NCBI GenBank assembly: GCA_016186625.1
Contig: JACPLG010000013.1
Coordinates: 1 to 57,084 of the forward strand
From: Candidatus Levyibacteriota bacterium
GTDB taxonomy: Bacteria > Patescibacteria > Microgenomatia > Levybacterales > UBA12049
Reading direction: 5' to 3'
Length of the DNA: 57,084 nt
Position numbers and translations under genes: made by a program
The notes under the pieces: generated by a model
Database searches by the model: none
What the model was told of the DNA's origin: nothing
Seen by the model: only the letters and a program-made list of their open reading frames with translations
Shown: positions 41,837 to 50,614 of the stretch, piece after piece
Numbering within the stretch: the first letter of the stretch is position 1
How the letters are laid out: the number at the start of each line of letters is the position of its first letter

Positions 41837-42240
41837 GCTGGGAAGAAGGTTTGCTACTCGCCTTAGGCGAGAGGAAAGTCCAGACAGCACAAAAGCAAGG
41901 GATGGAGCGTAAGCTCCAGCTAGAATCCTTCGATTGCACTCAGGATTTCCTGAGCCTGTCGAACGGAAAATAGCCGGTGTTCAGACTTTATACCGCTAAA
42001 CGAGTTTGAAACAGATTTTGAAATAACAAAATCTGAGAGCAACAGAGACGTGCGGGAGTGAAACGGGCAATCCCACCTGCTGTAACCTTCGACAGATGCG
42101 CTTCACCAGCTTTTGGGAAGTCGCGTAAAACGCGACAGGCATCAAAGAAGGGCATCCGCCTTAGGCGGGCAATGTGACCAAATATCACAACTGAGATAGA
42201 TTGCAGACTAAAACAGAATCTGGCTTACTAACTTCCCAGC
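41837..42240 (+). ncRNA. rnpB: RNase P RNA component
   Basis: About 404 nt, bacterial type A-like. P1 is formed by gctgggaag (41837-) and cttcccagc (-42240). Conserved gaggaaagtccagac near the 5' end, the J-region agagacgtgcgggagtgaaac, and acagaatctggcttacta before P1 3'. Helix P3/P12-type arms carry repeat-like words, e.g. cctgagcctgtcgaacgg (41949-41966), matching the rpmC repeat. Matures tRNA 5' ends. Confidence 0.95.
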
Positions 42241-42250
42241 ATAAGTTTAA

Positions 42251-42265
42251 CTTATAGTATTGCAA
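42251..42265. repeat. Inverted copy of the rnpB upstream 15-mer
   Basis: cttatagtattgcaa is the exact reverse complement of 41801-41815 (ttgcaatactataag), so rnpB is bracketed by a perfect 15-bp inverted repeat. Confidence 0.8.
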
Positions 42266-42315
42266 TCAGGTACCAGGCGATACCTGATAAGTCAGGAGCC
42301 GGATGGCCCCTGACA
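42266..42315. terminator. Two hairpins after rnpB / end of helicase gene
   Basis: tcaggta/tacctga (42266-42287) and gtcagg-gcc/ggc-cctgac (about 42291-42314). Strong stems without a clear U-tract; they may separate the convergent rnpB and helicase transcripts. Confidence 0.4.
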
Positions 42316-45183
42316 AAGCATTTTGTATTCACAATTGAGGCAAAGCACAGATCCTGAACATTTGAAATCACTTTTCTCAATTTCTGCGATTTTTTCTACG
42401 AGATCATCTTCCAGCCTGTCTAAATCGCTTTTTTTAAAGCTCATAGATTTTTTAGTGTTTCCATCTAGGAAATGAAGGGTAAGTATTATATCTTCTGGCT
42501 CTTTATTCAAAACTTCATCCCTGACTCTATTTGCCCCAAGAGCATAGATTGAAAGCTGAAGCTTATGAGCTTCCTGCGCTTTTGGATTGTCCTCTCCGGT
42601 TTTGTAATCAATAATTTCGATCCCTTTTGCGTTGGGATCAATTCTGTCAATTTCCCCAAAAACCTTTACACCGTTTTTCAGTGTAAAATTAAATGGGTAC
42701 TCAAGTTTTAAAGGAATTTTAGGTGGATTACATTCTGACTTGTGATAAGTCTTGAGAATGTTTATGGCTTGGGCAAATCTCTCTTCTTCATGTTTCTTAT
42801 TTTCATATCCTTCACTTTCCCATTCAATTTTTAGAATTTTCAGCAAGTCTGATTCTTTGAGCTTTTGCCCGTCCTGGATTTTTTTATAAAAATTTTGGAG
42901 GGTTTTATGAAGAGAAATTCCAAAACTTTGTACCGCAGTAGTTGGAGAAGGAAGACTAAATATTACTTTTGCTTTATAATGCATTGGACAAATGTCAAAC
43001 ATCTGCAGATTTGAGTATGTAATATAACTAACCTTGAAAGACTCCTTAACTTCCTCTATAGTTTCCTTGTCTTCATAAGAAGACAAAACTTGTTCAAGAG
43101 AGAGTTGCTTTACACCATTTTTTATCTTTTGTTGTGTCAACTGCGGGAGAGCCTCATATATGAAAGGCGAGAGCTTCTTGGGGCGTTTACCCGAGGCGTA
43201 AAACTGAGCAGCAGTAAAATATAATCTTTCTTTTGCTCTGGTCATCCCCACATAAAAAAGCCTTCGTTCTTCTTCCAAGTGAAAGTCAGAGTCTTTGAAT
43301 AGAGTTTCTTTGATTAGCTCTTGGGGCAGCGGAATCTTTTCTGCACGTTCTCGTGAAGGGAATCTATCAGGAACAAGATTGACTAAGAATACGACTTTAA
43401 ATTCAAGACCTTTACTTGAGTGAACTGTCAAAATATTTACGGCGTTTCTGTCTCTAATATCTACATCTGCTGCTGTTGGGCTGTCTCCCATTTGTATCAT
43501 AAGACTTAGCCATTCAGATAGGGTAAATATATTTGCATCCGTTCGTTCCATCTCAAAACTTTTAACTCTATCAAAAAATTTTGCAATATTTTGAACTCTG
43601 CGTTCATCTTTTACTGAATCAGTTTTGCCTAGAGTCTCATATAGTCCGGAGTCAACAAGAAAATCGTAAAGTATTTGTCCGGCTTGTTCTCTTCTACTTT
43701 TTTCAAGATGTTTCTCCACCATTTTCCTAAATTTTTCCAGCCTTTGCGAGGTCTGCGGTTTTAAAAACGTCTGGTTAACTTCATGAAGAGATTCAAAAAG
43801 AGTAATATTTTTTTTCTTGGCAAAATTTAGAAGATAATTTAATTCGATTTGAGGGATTTGAAAAATATCCATGGAAAGAACTCTAAATAAAGAAACAGAA
43901 TCCATAAGATTGGTAAGAAAAGTTAAATAAGCAATTAAGTCTTTTACCTCCTCTTGTTGGAATAAATAACCGGGCCCCAAGAATTGGTAAGGGATTCTAT
44001 TTCTCTGAAGAGCTGCGGTAATAAGTTGTGAGTGATTGTTAGCCCGTACTAAAATTGCAATATCTTTGTATTCATAATCTTTGCTAAGATTTTGTATTGT
44101 TTTGGCAATCTCTTCTGCCTCGTCTTCACTTCTTTCTTGATAAATTAGCTCTATTTTTTTATCAGTTTCCCTTAACTGACTTTCAAGTTTTTTATTAATA
44201 TTTTCAACGACCTCGAGCCTATTGGGATTGTTATTCTGAATGAGCCTGTATGAAGAGTCAAGAATGATTTGGGTTGATCTATAGTTTTTTGTAAGCGCTA
44301 TGATAGTTGCATTAGGAAAATTTTTTTTAAATTGGAGTACGTTTGATACCGCTGCACCACGAAACCTGTAAATTGACTGATCATCATCAGCAACAACAGT
44401 TATGTTTTTGTCTTCCCCCGCCAAAAGTATCGCCAGTTCGTTCTGTGCATAATTCGTATCCTGGAATTCATCAACTAATATAAATTTAAATTGGCTTTGA
44501 TATTTCTTTAAAATATTTTTCCTTGTTCGGAAAAGTTTCAAAGTATTTGAAATTAAATCCGAAAAATCCATCAAGCTGTTTTTAACCTTTAGTTCTTCGT
44601 ATTTTTGGTAAGCGTTAGCTAACTCCTTTGTTTGTGCGATTTCCCCTGGGGTAATTTCGAATTTCGAATTTCGAATTTCGAATTTTCGAGAATACTTCAA
44701 GTATTCTTCGGGAGAAATATCTTCATCTTTGAGTCTTGAGAAATGAGTTAGAAGGGCATTAAGAAATTTTGTTGGATTTCCAAGAGGTCTAAAAATCTTA
44801 AGCCCTAAATTAAAAATATTTTGCCGCATTAGAAAAACAGATTCAGATTCTGAGATTAATTTATAGTTTGGATCAAGCCCTATGTTATGTACCTCATCTC
44901 TAAGAATTCTGTCGCAAAAAGCATGAAACGTATGAATCCAAAGATTTGTATAACCATAAGGAAGAAGGACATCAACTCTTTCCTGCATCTCATACGAAGC
45001 TTTATCTGTGAAAGTTAAAGCCAAGATACTTTCCGGAGGAATATTTTTTTCAACTATTAAATGTTTAATCCTCTGCGTAATAACAGTGGTTTTACCGGTT
45101 CCCGCACCTGCGATTATAAGGAGCGGTCCACTCCCATGTTGTACTGCTCGAAGTTGCTCCTTATTGAGTTTTTTATCTGCCAT
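42292..45183 (-). CDS. UvrD/Rep-family DNA helicase with C-terminal PD-(D/E)XK nuclease
   Basis: About 963 aa from the ATG at 45183 (MADKKLNKEQLRAVQ). SF1 motifs: Q/I and Walker A GAGTGKTT (26-33), LVDEFQDTN, DDDQSIYRFRGA, LTKNYRST, VHSSKGLEFKVVFLVNLVPDRFP, RRLFYVGMTRAKERL. The C-terminus has a RecB/AddAB-type nuclease (GEIDRID ... IIDYKTG ... HKLQLSIYALG) and four Cys (KCSGSVLCLNC ... C) likely binding Fe-S or Zn. Probably DNA repair/end resection. An AT-rich 7-mer repeat is inserted near residues 165-178 (KFEIRNSKFEI). Confidence 0.93.
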   Translation of the reverse strand: MADKKLNKEQLRAVQHGSGPLLIIAGAGTGKTTVITQRIKHLIVEKNIPPESILALTFTDKASYEMQERVDVLLPYGYTNLWIHTFHAFCDRILRDEVHNIGLDPNYKLISESESVFLMRQNIFNLGLKIFRPLGNPTKFLNALLTHFSRLKDEDISPEEYLKYSRKFEIRNSKFEITPGEIAQTKELANAYQKYEELKVKNSLMDFSDLISNTLKLFRTRKNILKKYQSQFKFILVDEFQDTNYAQNELAILLAGEDKNITVVADDDQSIYRFRGAAVSNVLQFKKNFPNATIIALTKNYRSTQIILDSSYRLIQNNNPNRLEVVENINKKLESQLRETDKKIELIYQERSEDEAEEIAKTIQNLSKDYEYKDIAILVRANNHSQLITAALQRNRIPYQFLGPGYLFQQEEVKDLIAYLTFLTNLMDSVSLFRVLSMDIFQIPQIELNYLLNFAKKKNITLFESLHEVNQTFLKPQTSQRLEKFRKMVEKHLEKSRREQAGQILYDFLVDSGLYETLGKTDSVKDERRVQNIAKFFDRVKSFEMERTDANIFTLSEWLSLMIQMGDSPTAADVDIRDRNAVNILTVHSSKGLEFKVVFLVNLVPDRFPSRERAEKIPLPQELIKETLFKDSDFHLEEERRLFYVGMTRAKERLYFTAAQFYASGKRPKKLSPFIYEALPQLTQQKIKNGVKQLSLEQVLSSYEDKETIEEVKESFKVSYITYSNLQMFDICPMHYKAKVIFSLPSPTTAVQSFGISLHKTLQNFYKKIQDGQKLKESDLLKILKIEWESEGYENKKHEEERFAQAINILKTYHKSECNPPKIPLKLEYPFNFTLKNGVKVFGEIDRIDPNAKGIEIIDYKTGEDNPKAQEAHKLQLSIYALGANRVRDEVLNKEPEDIILTLHFLDGNTKKSMSFKKSDLDRLEDDLVEKIAEIEKSDFKCSGSVLCLNCEYKMLCQGPSGS
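44653..44690. repeat. Tandem ttcgaat heptamer repeat inside the helicase gene
   Basis: About five tandem copies of a 7-mer (ttcgaat) in the coding strand's complement; same words as the intergenic 'cgaatatcgaa' spacers near 29650 and 32710. A heptamer repeat can change frame when copy number changes. Confidence 0.7.
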
Positions 45184-45234
45184 TATATTGAAAAGACTTA
45201 AGAGGTGATTATTAACTCTAGCACAACTTATTGC

Positions 45235-45240
45235 TATAAT
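45235..45240 (+). promoter_or_regulatory. Extended -10 of the FNR-like gene
   Basis: TGC-TATAAT; 8 nt to the GTG at 45249, 14 nt to the ATG at 45255. Divergent from the helicase gene. Confidence 0.6.
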
Positions 45241-45248
45241 CAACGAAC

Positions 45249-46016
45249 GTGCAGATGAAAAAAGTTGAAAAATTTGAGTTGGAATTTTTGAAAAAAGAGA
45301 AGATGGCAAGAAATACTTATTCTTTTTATTTTGACCGCGTCCACGTCAAACGTGGCTTAGGCAAACGAGGTTTTGCAGGATATTTTAATTTTAAACCAGG
45401 ACAATATATAAAAATTTATTTGCCAATTTCAAATCCGGATGAAAGGGGAACTTCTCGTTATTTTACAATTTCCTCAAGTCCCACAGATAAAGATTTCTTA
45501 ACCATTACAACCAGAATAATAAGAAGTTCTTTTAAATTAACATTAAATTCCCTTCGGCCGGGGCAAAAGATAAGTGCATTTGGTCCCTTAGGTTATTTTG
45601 ATTTTGATCCGAAAAGTAAAAAACAAAAAGTGTTTTTAGCCGGGGGAATAGGAATAACACCGTTCCACTCTATCCTGCGATATATTGATCATAAAAAATT
45701 GGACTTGCCTATTGTTCTATTTGTTTCATTTCCTTTTAAAGAGGAGGCAATCTTTTTTGACGAATTAAAAAAAATAGAATCCGAAAAACCAAATATAAAA
45801 ACAGTTTACACATTGACAAAAGAGGAAAATTATTATCCAGAATTTGAGAAAGGAAGGATGGGTTCGAATATGATCAAAAAATATGTCCAAAATTATAAAA
45901 ATAGTGAATTTTTTGTTGTGGGGCCTGAGGCTTTTGAAAGTTCAATGCTTGGAATTCTTAATAAAATGGGAATTTTGAAAAATCAAATTTTCAATGAAAA
46001 CTTCCCCGGATACTAA
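45249..46016 (+). CDS. Ferredoxin-NADP reductase-like FAD/NAD(P)-binding oxidoreductase
   Basis: 255 aa from GTG 45249 (ATG 45255 also possible). FAD site FKPGQYIKIYLP ... GTSRYFTISSSP (RxYT/S-type), then the NAD(P) site VFLAGGIGITPFHSILRY and a final ENFPGY. Electron transfer to or from an unknown partner; no ferredoxin gene adjacent. Residues ~30-40 (HVKRGLGKRGF) are encoded by the palindromic repeat ccacgtcaaacgtgg, an in-frame insertion. Confidence 0.85.
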   Translation: MQMKKVEKFELEFLKKEKMARNTYSFYFDRVHVKRGLGKRGFAGYFNFKPGQYIKIYLPISNPDERGTSRYFTISSSPTDKDFLTITTRIIRSSFKLTLNSLRPGQKISAFGPLGYFDFDPKSKKQKVFLAGGIGITPFHSILRYIDHKKLDLPIVLFVSFPFKEEAIFFDELKKIESEKPNIKTVYTLTKEENYYPEFEKGRMGSNMIKKYVQNYKNSEFFVVGPEAFESSMLGILNKMGILKNQIFNENFPGY

Positions 46017-46996
46017 CCGTTAATTTCTTTTATTACCTCTTTCTCAAGTTCCTTAGTTGTATTTAGTTTGTCACCAATTTTTCTAAATAGGGAATTGGTA
46101 TTTCCAAACTGAGTTGATGCATTATTCAAGTGTTTGCCTAGAACCGAAAGACTGTCATCTACTTTTCCATAGTCCACTTTCAGCGCCCGAAGCATAGCAA
46201 AAACCTCTCGGGATTTTGTTTCAATTTTTTTACCCTCATATGACAGAAGTATCATCTGCAAATGAGCATAAAGAGTAGTTGGGGAAACTATGTAAACTCT
46301 GACTTTCCTTGCGTAATCCATTATTTCTGGAGTGTTTGCGACTTCGTAATAAACAGTTTCACTTGGAACATACATGAGGCAAAAATCCATAGTGCCTTCC
46401 TCAGGTAAAATATATTTTTTTGCTATATCATCAATATGTTTTTTTACGTCGCGGACAAATTCTTTCTTAAATATTTTCCTATCTTTTTCAACTTTGCTCT
46501 TTATCATTTTTTGAAAATTCTCCATTGGAAATTTGGAATCAATTGGAAGAATTCCCGCATCAGTTTTTATTGCCGCGTCAACCTTTTCTCCGGATGAGAA
46601 TTGGTATTGCAAATGAAAGCTATTTTTCGGAAACATCTGAGAAATCAAATCTTTCAAAACTTCTTCTCCAATATTACCTCGCAGTTTTGGACTCTTTAGA
46701 AATTCCTGTAATTCTCTCATATTTCTTCCAATTTCAGACATTTCCCCAATTCCTTTATTAACATCTCTTATTGCAATTGCCGCTCTATCTAGCCGATCAT
46801 TAAGTTGTCTTGAGTTTTCCTGAAGCGTTTTTACGATACTTGAGTTAGTATCAGTCATGGAGTTTTGCATGCTTTTTAACCATTCAATTAGCGTTTTATC
46901 TAACTCTTGCGAAGATTGTTTTTTGCTAAGAAGGAAATATAGAACAGTAAAACCAATAATAAGTGAGGCTAAAATTAAGAGCAGGTCATTTTGCAT
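46013..46996 (-). CDS. rmuC: DNA recombination protein RmuC homolog
   Basis: 327 aa. N-terminal membrane anchor (residues 4-23), coiled coil (~30-95), then the RmuC core RGNIGEEVLKDLISQMFP, DAAIKTDAGILPIDSKFPMENFQ and YVPSETVYYEVAN ... PTTLYAHLQMI. Nuclease-like family limiting sequence inversions. Convergent with the FNR-like gene (4-nt overlap). Confidence 0.92.
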   Translation of the reverse strand: MQNDLLLILASLIIGFTVLYFLLSKKQSSQELDKTLIEWLKSMQNSMTDTNSSIVKTLQENSRQLNDRLDRAAIAIRDVNKGIGEMSEIGRNMRELQEFLKSPKLRGNIGEEVLKDLISQMFPKNSFHLQYQFSSGEKVDAAIKTDAGILPIDSKFPMENFQKMIKSKVEKDRKIFKKEFVRDVKKHIDDIAKKYILPEEGTMDFCLMYVPSETVYYEVANTPEIMDYARKVRVYIVSPTTLYAHLQMILLSYEGKKIETKSREVFAMLRALKVDYGKVDDSLSVLGKHLNNASTQFGNTNSLFRKIGDKLNTTKELEKEVIKEING

Positions 46997-47028
46997 CCCC
47001 CTATTTTAGCATTATGAAGCAAATTAGA

Positions 47029-48093
47029 CTAATTGAAGTAAAGACTGGGGTTGGCATCGAGTTTTTGCCAAGACACAGTTTGGTAATTAAAAAAAGCCGT
47101 GGCTGCGATCATAGCGGCGTTGTCTGTACAAAGATTTTTGGGAGGAACAAAAATCTTAGCTCCTAGCTTCTGGCTCCTAGCTTCTAGCTCAAACTGCTCA
47201 CGCAGTTTATTATTTGCAGCGACTCCGCCACCTAGAAGCAATGATTTTGCTCCAAACTGTTTAGCCGCAGTCAATGTCTTCTTAACAAGAACGTCAATAA
47301 TTGCTTTTTGGACAGAAGCAGAAAGATCGCAAATAGTTGAATAGCTTAATGGCTGCATAGTTTGGGTTTCGCGAAAAACTGCGGTTTTGAGTCCAGAGAA
47401 ACTGAAGTCGAAATCATGAGAATCAATTAAAGGGCTTGGGAACGTAAAGCGACTGGCGTCGCCACGCTGCGAAGCCTGTTCGATATGAGGCCCACCTGGG
47501 TAGGGCAAACCAAGCAGTCTCCCTATTTTATCTAGCGATTCTCCTGCGGCGTCATCACGGGTTCCACCAAGCCACTCTATACTGCCGTGATTTTTAATTA
47601 AAATTAAATCAGTATGACCACCGGAAACTATTAATGCTATCAAAGGGAATGCCGGAGGACGGAAGGCGGACGACGGATGACGGATTGCAGATTGAACAGA
47701 TTCAACAGATGCTGTGATTTCTGTTTTTCCGCTGTCTGTTCTCAGTCCTCTGTTGTCTGTCATCTGGATGAAGTTGGCGTATATGTGGCCAAGCAAATGA
47801 TTGGTTGGAATAAGAGGTTTGTTCCATACATAAGAAAGCGCCTTAGCGGTTTCGACTCCAATTAATAGAGAACCAATAAGTCCAGGACCATATGTGACTG
47901 CAATTGCATCAATGTCTTTTATTCCTGTTTTAGATTTTCCTAATGCATCTTTAATTACTGGAATTATAAATTTAATTTGTTCTCTTGCAGCGTTTTCAGG
48001 AATAATACCTCCGGTTTTTTAGCCTTTCGTTTCTCCTTTAATAACGGCAGCGCTCGTCTCATCGCAGCTGGTTTCAATGCCTAGGATTAGCAT
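47029..48093 (-). CDS. tsaD: tRNA N6-threonylcarbamoyladenosine transferase TsaD, interrupted
   Basis: The frame starts MLILGIETSCDETSAAVIKG at 48093, meets an in-frame TAA at 48019-48021, then continues in the same frame with KTGGIIPENAAREQIKFIIP ... YGPGLIGSLLIGV to 47029. About 17 residues around SNVV..SQ..LHxK of other TsaD proteins are missing exactly at the stop. Metal-binding H-x3-H (HLLGH) and SGGHTDLI are intact. A ~35-residue insert (TDNRGLRTDSGKTEI onward) comes from repeat-like DNA (about 47650-47765). TsaD is normally essential, so check for assembly error. Confidence 0.88.
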
Positions 48094-48096
48094 AAA

Positions 48097-48573
48097 TTAG
48101 AGGTTTTCTATTTTAATTGTTGTTCCTTTTTTTATATTATATTTTTTTGCAAGTCCTGCGCTAATTTCTAGGACTTTGTCGGACTGATCTTCTGGTTGAT
48201 AAACTTCAAGAACACCATCCCCATTTACTGGGGGCTTGGCATTGTCAATTACCGTCACAATTTTGTCTCCATTAATATAAATAATGTCTATTGGGAATTT
48301 CATATCTTTCATCCAAAAAGAATAATAATCCGGCTCATCAAAAATAAATAACATTCCTTGATTTTCATTAATCTCAGTAGTTTTAGAGAGGCCAATTTGC
48401 TTTTCTTTTTCCGTTTTTGCAACTGAAACACTAAATGATTGATCATTAACTAAAACTTTTGTTGTTTGTTTGCTAAGGATAAATAATACTAGAAGAATTC
48501 CAAGAAAGCCAACAACAATTCCTCCAACTAGAAGCCTTATGTTGTTTTTTACCAGATTTATAAAATTTTGCAT
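48097..48573 (-). CDS. DUF192 family protein, membrane-anchored
   Basis: 158 aa. N-terminal transmembrane helix (~residues 12-33), then the DUF192 core: AKTEKEKQIGLSKTTEINENQGMLFIF, YSFWMKDMKFPIDIIYIN, and KVLEISAGLAKKYNIKKG. Extracytoplasmic; function unknown. The start is 3 nt after the nucleotidyltransferase stop, one operon. Confidence 0.9.
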   Translation of the reverse strand: MQNFINLVKNNIRLLVGGIVVGFLGILLVLFILSKQTTKVLVNDQSFSVSVAKTEKEKQIGLSKTTEINENQGMLFIFDEPDYYSFWMKDMKFPIDIIYINGDKIVTVIDNAKPPVNGDGVLEVYQPEDQSDKVLEISAGLAKKYNIKKGTTIKIENL

Positions 48574-48575
48574 TT

Positions 48576-49055
48576 TTAATTCTTTGTTTTGCTAATGAGG
48601 GCAGTTGTTGATTTGTTTTCGACCCTTTTTATTACCAGTTTTAATTTCGCGCCAACAAGCTCACATTGTTTCCTTCTTTTGCTAATCTGCGGATCACCTT
48701 GGGTGAGTGCGACTATATCTGGTCGAATTTTGACCATAAGTCTATCATATTCTTTATCTTTTGTCACGCCTGTGAGAGGAATTACAAAATCTACTACTTC
48801 AATTGATGAAAGGACAGCAGACCTATCTTTTATTGAATTAACAGGTCTTCCTGCCCCCTTTTTTTTACTGATATTTTCATCACTTTCTAATAGGACAAAC
48901 AATTTATCCCCTTGTTTTTTTGCGGCTTCTAAGAAGAGAATATGGCCTTTGTGCAAAATATCAAAACAACCACCCGCCAGAACGATACTTTTAGCTTCTT
49001 GTTTAAATCGCGTGCTTAGTTTGATGGCTCGACTAATAGTTAAGACTTTGTTCAC
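48576..49055 (-). CDS. Cytidylyltransferase-fold nucleotidyltransferase (RfaE/HldE C-domain-like)
   Basis: 159 aa. GGCFDILHKGHILFLEAAKKQGD is the HxGH nucleotidyltransferase motif; VNSIKDRSAVLSSIEVVDFVIP and the terminal NKSTTALI resemble the ISTT/STS-x-I motif. Similar to the HldE nucleotidyltransferase domain; the sugar or alcohol phosphate substrate is unknown. Confidence 0.85.
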   Translation of the reverse strand: MNKVLTISRAIKLSTRFKQEAKSIVLAGGCFDILHKGHILFLEAAKKQGDKLFVLLESDENISKKKGAGRPVNSIKDRSAVLSSIEVVDFVIPLTGVTKDKEYDRLMVKIRPDIVALTQGDPQISKRRKQCELVGAKLKLVIKRVENKSTTALISKTKN

Positions 49056-49155
49056 AAATTCTAATTTCTAAATCCTAATTTCTAAACAAATCCCAATTAA
49101 AAAATGACAAAAAATTTTAGGGCAATTAGAGCAATTAGGTTAATTAGGTCAATTT
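49056..49155. repeat. ~95-bp dispersed AT-rich repeat, copy B
   Basis: ctaatttctaaatcctaatt, taaacaaatcccaatt, ggttaattaggtcaattttt; inverted relative to the copy at 33810-33905. Confidence 0.7.
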
Positions 49156-50580
49156 TTATTCTTTGGTTCCCCGAAGGAACACCGCCTGCCAGGGTCTAAA
49201 GTTTGAATTAAAAGTTTCTGATATTAATACCTCTCCGTTTTTTGTTACTTTTCTTGTAAAATAAACTTTTGCTCCTGCTGCTGCAAAATCTACTTGTTTA
49301 ATTTCTCCTTTTGGAAGCGTTGGGTCATCTTCATATTTGGGCTCAGGTGCAGGAGTCTGACTTGTGATAACAGGAGTTCCTATTTCTGTTATTCTTCCAT
49401 CCTTTGTTCCATATAAATTAAATGTAAGCCTTAGCGCTCTGGGGTCAACTAAAGCTTGAATTAAAATATGATGACCAGTATCATTTCTGAATTTAAGGTC
49501 AACTGATGGAACATAAACTGTGGCATCTAGCCCGGGTAAAGAATCCTGTTCGTAATAGCTAACTCTATAAGCATGTGCTGTTCTCTCTTCAATCGGAAGC
49601 CCTGAATTAAGCGCAGCTCTAAAAAGAGTCGTAGAAACCTGACAGACACCCCCGCCATCACCCAGTATTGTTTTTCCTCCTGATATAATAAACGCCTGTT
49701 TATAGCCAGTATAGGCTGAGATATCTCCAATTGCCTCTGCAAATGAAAAAGTCTCTCCGGGGGCTACTAATATTCCATTAAGACGCGATGCCGCAAGATT
49801 TATGTTATAAATTCTACTCTCAATTGAGTGAGCAAATAGTGATGTTCCAGATCCTATAAGTTCTCTTATGCCCATCTTATTAACCTTATCCGTAGTAAGA
49901 TTTGGTTCTATAATTTTTATGGGGATGGGGATTATAACAATCTTTTGGGAAGTATAGTTAAGGATTAGTCTTGCTTTGGAGAGAATTTGCTGACCAAGTT
50001 CATTTTTGTCTATTTCACGACCATCCTCTGAGGGCTTAAATTCTGTCACTCTGCCATTTTCAAAAGTAAATACTGCCTCAACCGGCTTCTTATCGATAAA
50101 GTCAATAAGGGTATTTAACTCTGAGTATAATTTTTCCTCCGAGAGCTTATAGGACGGAGATAAATCGAGTCCTGATGTATAAGCTTGAATTATTAAGCTT
50201 AAGTTAGTAATGGGATCATTTGTTCTCCCAATACTAAGAGCTTGGTACGTCAAAAGATTTTCATCATAACCAAAATCGATTTCTTTGGCAGAAATAGTTG
50301 CCACTTTTTCCTCAAAGTTAAAAGCAAATGCAGCATCAGAAGCTTGTGCATTTTTTTCTAAAAAATAATCTTTTACCTCTTGTTCTGTCTTTCCTCCAAA
50401 GTCAATTCCATTTATCTTAATTCCAGGATAAATTTTTCCTTCATGTAGTCTCTGAAATGTAATATAAGAAAATCCAAGTATTAGGAATAATGAAATTAAT
50501 GCACCAGCGCAGAACCAAAATGTAATACTACTTGCTTGTTTTAAGTGCCTTTTTTTAAATTTGGGAAAAGAAAATTTCAT
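49156..50580 (-). CDS. VanW-family envelope protein
   Basis: 474 aa. Cytoplasmic basic start, transmembrane helix (~20-42), one or two peptidoglycan-binding-4 type domains (~50-240: GIKINGIDFGGKTEQEVKDYF), then the VanW domain (SFAEAIGDISAYTGYKQAFIISGG ... GGGVCQVSTTLFRAALNSGLPIEERTAHAYRVSYY). Ends with a short G5-like beta part. Likely cell-wall associated; VanW function is unresolved. Divergent from the solute-binding gene, with overlapping promoters in an AT-rich palindrome. Confidence 0.92.
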   Translation of the reverse strand: MKFSFPKFKKRHLKQASSITFWFCAGALISLFLILGFSYITFQRLHEGKIYPGIKINGIDFGGKTEQEVKDYFLEKNAQASDAAFAFNFEEKVATISAKEIDFGYDENLLTYQALSIGRTNDPITNLSLIIQAYTSGLDLSPSYKLSEEKLYSELNTLIDFIDKKPVEAVFTFENGRVTEFKPSEDGREIDKNELGQQILSKARLILNYTSQKIVIIPIPIKIIEPNLTTDKVNKMGIRELIGSGTSLFAHSIESRIYNINLAASRLNGILVAPGETFSFAEAIGDISAYTGYKQAFIISGGKTILGDGGGVCQVSTTLFRAALNSGLPIEERTAHAYRVSYYEQDSLPGLDATVYVPSVDLKFRNDTGHHILIQALVDPRALRLTFNLYGTKDGRITEIGTPVITSQTPAPEPKYEDDPTLPKGEIKQVDFAAAGAKVYFTRKVTKNGEVLISETFNSNFRPWQAVFLRGTKE

Positions 50581-50600
50581 TGCCGCGAAGTATCTGATAT

Positions 50601-50606
50601 TATACT
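50601..50606 (+). promoter_or_regulatory. Divergent promoter region (VanW / solute-binding protein)
   Basis: TATACT 8 nt before the ATG at 50615 on the plus strand; the minus strand reads TATAAT overlapping it (about 50597-50602), 18 nt before the VanW ATG. Shared region, so expression may be coupled. Confidence 0.5.
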
Positions 50607-50614
50607 ATATAAAC

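Noticed and set aside
44653..44690. CRISPR array
   Set aside because: Tandem 7-mers without spacers; no direct repeats with unique spacers were seen anywhere in the window.
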